Assembly: GCA_041545745.1 (NCBI GenBank)
Contig: CP168152.1
Location: forward strand, 62,001-126,000
Direction: 5' to 3'
Source of the DNA: Stenotrophomonas indicatrix
Lineage (GTDB): Bacteria; Pseudomonadota; Gammaproteobacteria; Xanthomonadales; Xanthomonadaceae
Length of the DNA stretch: 64,000 bases
In this document: positions 61,852 through 64,000 of the stretch, one piece after another
Numbering within the stretch: the stretch's first letter is position 1
Layout: each line of letters starts with the position of its first letter
The notes under the pieces: model-generated
The model's database searches: none
The model's input: only the letters and a program-made list of their open reading frames with translations
Told to the model about the DNA's origin: nothing
Made by a program: the position numbers and the translations under genes

Positions 61852-61873
61852 GTAGATCCACGCCATGCGTGGA
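61852..61873 (+). repeat. SMAG-type palindrome (GTAGATCCACGCC form)
   Basis: One nearly full copy of the repeat type also found at 23916-24106. Just upstream, TTCACGCATGGCGTC is a partial inverted copy. Confidence 0.7.
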
Positions 61874-61895
61874 GGGTGTCTGCGACCCAATCGGT

Positions 61896-61935
61896 GGGGT
61901 CGGATCCCTTTCGCATGCGAAAGCGCTCTGACCCC
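61896..61935. terminator. Nested palindrome between convergent genes
   Basis: Outer arms GGGGTCGGA (61896-61904) and TCTGACCCC (61927-61935) enclose a 16-bp perfect palindrome CTTTCGCATGCGAAAG (61908-61923). It lies just before the 3' end of the membrane-protein gene at 61940 and probably ends transcription from that side. Confidence 0.55.
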
Positions 61936-61939
61936 GGGA

Positions 61940-63745
61940 TCAACGCCGTCGCTCCAACCACCACAGCAGCGATGCGCACAGCACGAACGCCAACCACCAC
62001 GGCCAGCGCGACCCCGGCACGCGCTGGTCCGCCTGCGCGGTAGCCGGTGCGGATGTAGCCAGCCGCTGCGCGGTGGCATCGATCATCGCCTGCCGGTGCA
62101 GCGCCGAGGCCTGCTTCGGATCAAACACGTAGCGCCAGTGCGTGCGGTCGCCATACTGCAGGCGCTGCCAACCGGCTTGGCGCGGCCACCAGCCTGCGCA
62201 TCGCGCCGCGCCGGTACCGCTGTCGACGATCAGCGGCACGCCCTTGCCGTGTGTGTCGAAGGCTTGCAGCGGCGCCTGCACGCCACACAGCGACTGGCGT
62301 TCGCTTGCCCAGGCCAGTGCCTGTGGCGACCATGGGCCTTCGGTACCAGCCTGCGCGCGTGACAAGGTGGCGAACACTGAGCTCCACAACTCGCCATGGC
62401 GATCCTCGCGACCGGCCAGTACCCAGCGCCAGCTGTCAGTGATCGGCAGTACCCCGGTTCGACCCTTGCCGACGGCGCGCCAGCCGCCGATGGCCTTGCC
62501 GTCGCGATCCCGCAGCAGGGCGCGGCTGTCGTCAGCCTGCAGTGCCAGGTACTCCAGCGCCGGCAGTGCTGCTGCGTGGGACGCGCGGTCCGCTTCTTCG
62601 CCATCACCGGTGGGCAGGGTGCCGGCGGCAAGGGGCCCGCGACGTGCCTGCAGCATCGTGGCGTCACCTTCGGCGGGCATCGCCGCGATCTGGCTGCCGG
62701 CATCGCCCTGCAAGGGCAGGCCAAGATCGCGCAGGCGTTGCCGTGCGCTGGCCGATGGCGCGCCGGTACTGCGTACCAGCAGGCCAAGGCCGTCGCGCAG
62801 GGCCTGGCGCACGGCCGCCATCTGGCCGGTGCCGAGCGCGGCCAGGCTGCGTTCGTCGAGCAGCAGCAGGTCGCTGCGTGCCAGCGTGGACGCGTCCAAC
62901 GCCACGTTGCCGTCGCCCAAGCTGAGGCCCGCACCGGTCTCGGCCTGCAGCTGCATGCGGATGCCGGCATCGGTGGCCCAGCGACGCAGGTACTTCAGTT
63001 CGGCGCCCGGTGCGGCAGAACGCACCAGCAGGCGCAGCGGAGCGGCGGCCAGCGTCTGTTGCGGCACCGGCACGCTGTCGGCAACATGGCCCTGCGCATC
63101 CAGCAGGCGCAGCTGGAACACGCTACGGCCTTCGGCGCGGGCGACGCCGCTAAGCTGAACACGGCCATCGGCCGCCAGTGGTGCACGATCGACCACCGCG
63201 CCGGCAGGGTCCAGCAGCTCGGCCTGCGCACGTTCCACACCGCGTGCCTGTGCGTGCACATCGAAGCGCGCACCGGGAGCTGCGTTCGCAGGCGGCTGCA
63301 GAGCGATCCACCCAATGGGTGCAGGGGCTGCCTGCCAGCGCGTGTCGGTGGGCAGTGCGGCATCGCGATCACGCGCGGCCAGGCCGGCACCGACCAGGGT
63401 CACCGTGGAGGACGGATAACGGCGCAATGCGGTGGCCAGGTCCGGCACGCGCGCTGCACCGGCCACGTCCGTTGCTTCCGGCAGCAGCACCTGGGTGGCG
63501 CCGGCCGGCAGTGCACCCGCCTTGTCGGCCTCGGCGCCGATCACCACCAGGCCCGTCAGGGCAACGCGTTGTGATGGCGGCAGCAGGCAGACGTACAGCA
63601 GCGCAGCGGCCGCGGCCTGCAGCGTGAGTACGGCGATCAGATGGCCGCGACCCCGCGTGGGCGAACGCAGCTGGCGCGCACTGGTGACTAGCACGATCAG
63701 CCCCAGCGCGACCGCGATCCATACGTTCAATGCCGGTGTGCTCAT
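61940..63745 (-). CDS. Membrane-anchored protein of a BatA/MoxR-type operon
   Basis: A 601-residue protein. Two N-terminal helices (LNVWIAVALGLIVLVTSA, LIAVLTLQAAAAALLYVCL) and one C-terminal helix (WPWWLAFVLCASLLWWLERR) flank a large periplasmic region. That region has an Ig-like part (QLSGVARAEGRSVFQLRLLDAQGHVADSVPV) and a domain with the feel of a class I glutamine-amidotransferase fold (DLLLLDERSLAALG, LRDGLGLLVRSTGAPS, GRTGVLPITDSWRWVLAG). Such proteins lie in operons with a MoxR ATPase, DUF58 and BatA-like proteins in xanthomonads, though only its neighbour's end is seen here. Its ATG overlaps the stop of the upstream gene by four bases. Confidence 0.6.
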   Translation of the reverse strand: MSTPALNVWIAVALGLIVLVTSARQLRSPTRGRGHLIAVLTLQAAAAALLYVCLLPPSQRVALTGLVVIGAEADKAGALPAGATQVLLPEATDVAGAARVPDLATALRRYPSSTVTLVGAGLAARDRDAALPTDTRWQAAPAPIGWIALQPPANAAPGARFDVHAQARGVERAQAELLDPAGAVVDRAPLAADGRVQLSGVARAEGRSVFQLRLLDAQGHVADSVPVPQQTLAAAPLRLLVRSAAPGAELKYLRRWATDAGIRMQLQAETGAGLSLGDGNVALDASTLARSDLLLLDERSLAALGTGQMAAVRQALRDGLGLLVRSTGAPSASARQRLRDLGLPLQGDAGSQIAAMPAEGDATMLQARRGPLAAGTLPTGDGEEADRASHAAALPALEYLALQADDSRALLRDRDGKAIGGWRAVGKGRTGVLPITDSWRWVLAGREDRHGELWSSVFATLSRAQAGTEGPWSPQALAWASERQSLCGVQAPLQAFDTHGKGVPLIVDSGTGAARCAGWWPRQAGWQRLQYGDRTHWRYVFDPKQASALHRQAMIDATAQRLATSAPATAQADQRVPGSRWPWWLAFVLCASLLWWLERRR

Positions 63746-64000
63746 GGCTGTGCCTCCAGCGCGTCGAGGTAGCGCTGCCCCATGACATCGGCTGCACTGC
63801 GTCGCATCACCTGCGGCAGTGGCCGCTGCAGTGCGCGCCACAGCTGCGCACGCAGGCGCTGCCGGCACTCGGCGCAGCCCGGTTCGATGCGCAGTTGCTC
63901 GATGGCGGCAGCCAGGTCCAGTGCATCGGGGAGGAACGCGCTGTTGCGCTGCTGCCAGGCGGCCAGCATGTCCAGGTCGGGCGTGCTGGCATCGTCGCCC
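63742..64000 (-). CDS. 3' end of an unidentified gene (start lies beyond the window)
   Basis: The last 85 or so codons of a protein whose frame is open to the window edge. The visible part is helical and Leu/Arg/Ala-rich (LAAWQQRNSAFLPDALDLAAAIEQLR, split) with a CAECR Cys pair, ending YLDALEAQP. The stop overlaps the ATG of the next gene by four bases, so it belongs to the same operon. I could not assign a family. Confidence 0.6.
   Translation of the reverse strand, partial: GDDASTPDLDMLAAWQQRNSAFLPDALDLAAAIEQLRIEPGCAECRQRLRAQLWRALQRPLPQVMRRSAADVMGQRYLDALEAQP

Overview
The window looks like a chromosomal segment of a Stenotrophomonas species, most likely of the S. maltophilia group. Base composition is high GC almost throughout. 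Short palindromes headed by GTAG (GTAGTGCCGGCC... and GTAGATCCACGCC...) recur between genes, matching the SMAG repeats known from S. maltophilia. Gene content is also xanthomonad-like: many TonB-dependent receptors, OpgD, RdgC, a PlsB with a long N-terminal extension, and small lipoproteins of the I78 type. The genus assignment is inference; I could not search a database.

Layout. 1-4.5 kb: the 3' end of a TonB-dependent receptor, a class A acid phosphatase, and a secreted alpha/beta-hydrolase followed by a DUF4785-like secreted protein. 4.5-8 kb: an orphan ABC ATPase divergent from a fatty acid desaturase/EF-hand pair, then mutM. 8-12.7 kb: an ECF-like sigma factor, a membrane Ser/Thr kinase with TPR-like repeats, and opgD. 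12.7-17.7 kb: a Sel1-like protein, tdk, rep, a GNAT acetyltransferase and yceH. 17.8-24.3 kb: an e(P4)-type phosphatase overlapping pyrF, a strong candidate small RNA, then a lipoprotein-plsB-secreted protein series in which each start overlaps the previous stop. 24.4-28.4 kb: ttcA, rdgC, a YgjP-like metallopeptidase and a double-domain methylglyoxal synthase. 28.5-37 kb: a hybrid histidine kinase convergent with gltBD. 37-40.3 kb: two I78-type lipoproteins, topoisomerase IB, and a short-chain dehydrogenase carrying a histone-H1-like tail.

40.3-43.5 kb looks accessory: codon and base use are less GC-rich, and it holds gene debris, a marR gene broken by an in-frame TAG, an MFS exporter and a divergent LysR regulator. 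43.5-49.8 kb is a FecI/FecR/TonB-receptor cell-surface signalling cassette with a PHP-type phosphoesterase at its end. 50.1-52.6 kb has a GlxA-type AraC regulator divergent from a metallo-beta-lactamase-fold hydrolase and a cysteine hydrolase. 52.7-55.2 kb is a BlaI/M56 two-gene switch with its operator pair; the M56 protein ends in an unusual heptad-repeat tail. 55.2-60.3 kb carries a third I78 lipoprotein, a translationally coupled MrfA/MrfB-like helicase-nuclease pair and a half-length IgaA/UmoB-like membrane protein. The window closes with two unknown secreted proteins and the 3' part of a membrane-protein operon (BatA/MoxR-neighbour type) on the minus strand.

Non-coding structure is prominent. 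There are several SMAG palindromes (some paired), a 70-bp tandem duplication, two copies of a larger composite inverted-repeat element about 11 kb apart, and many perfect terminator hairpins. No rRNA, tRNA, CRISPR array, IS element or prophage was recognised.
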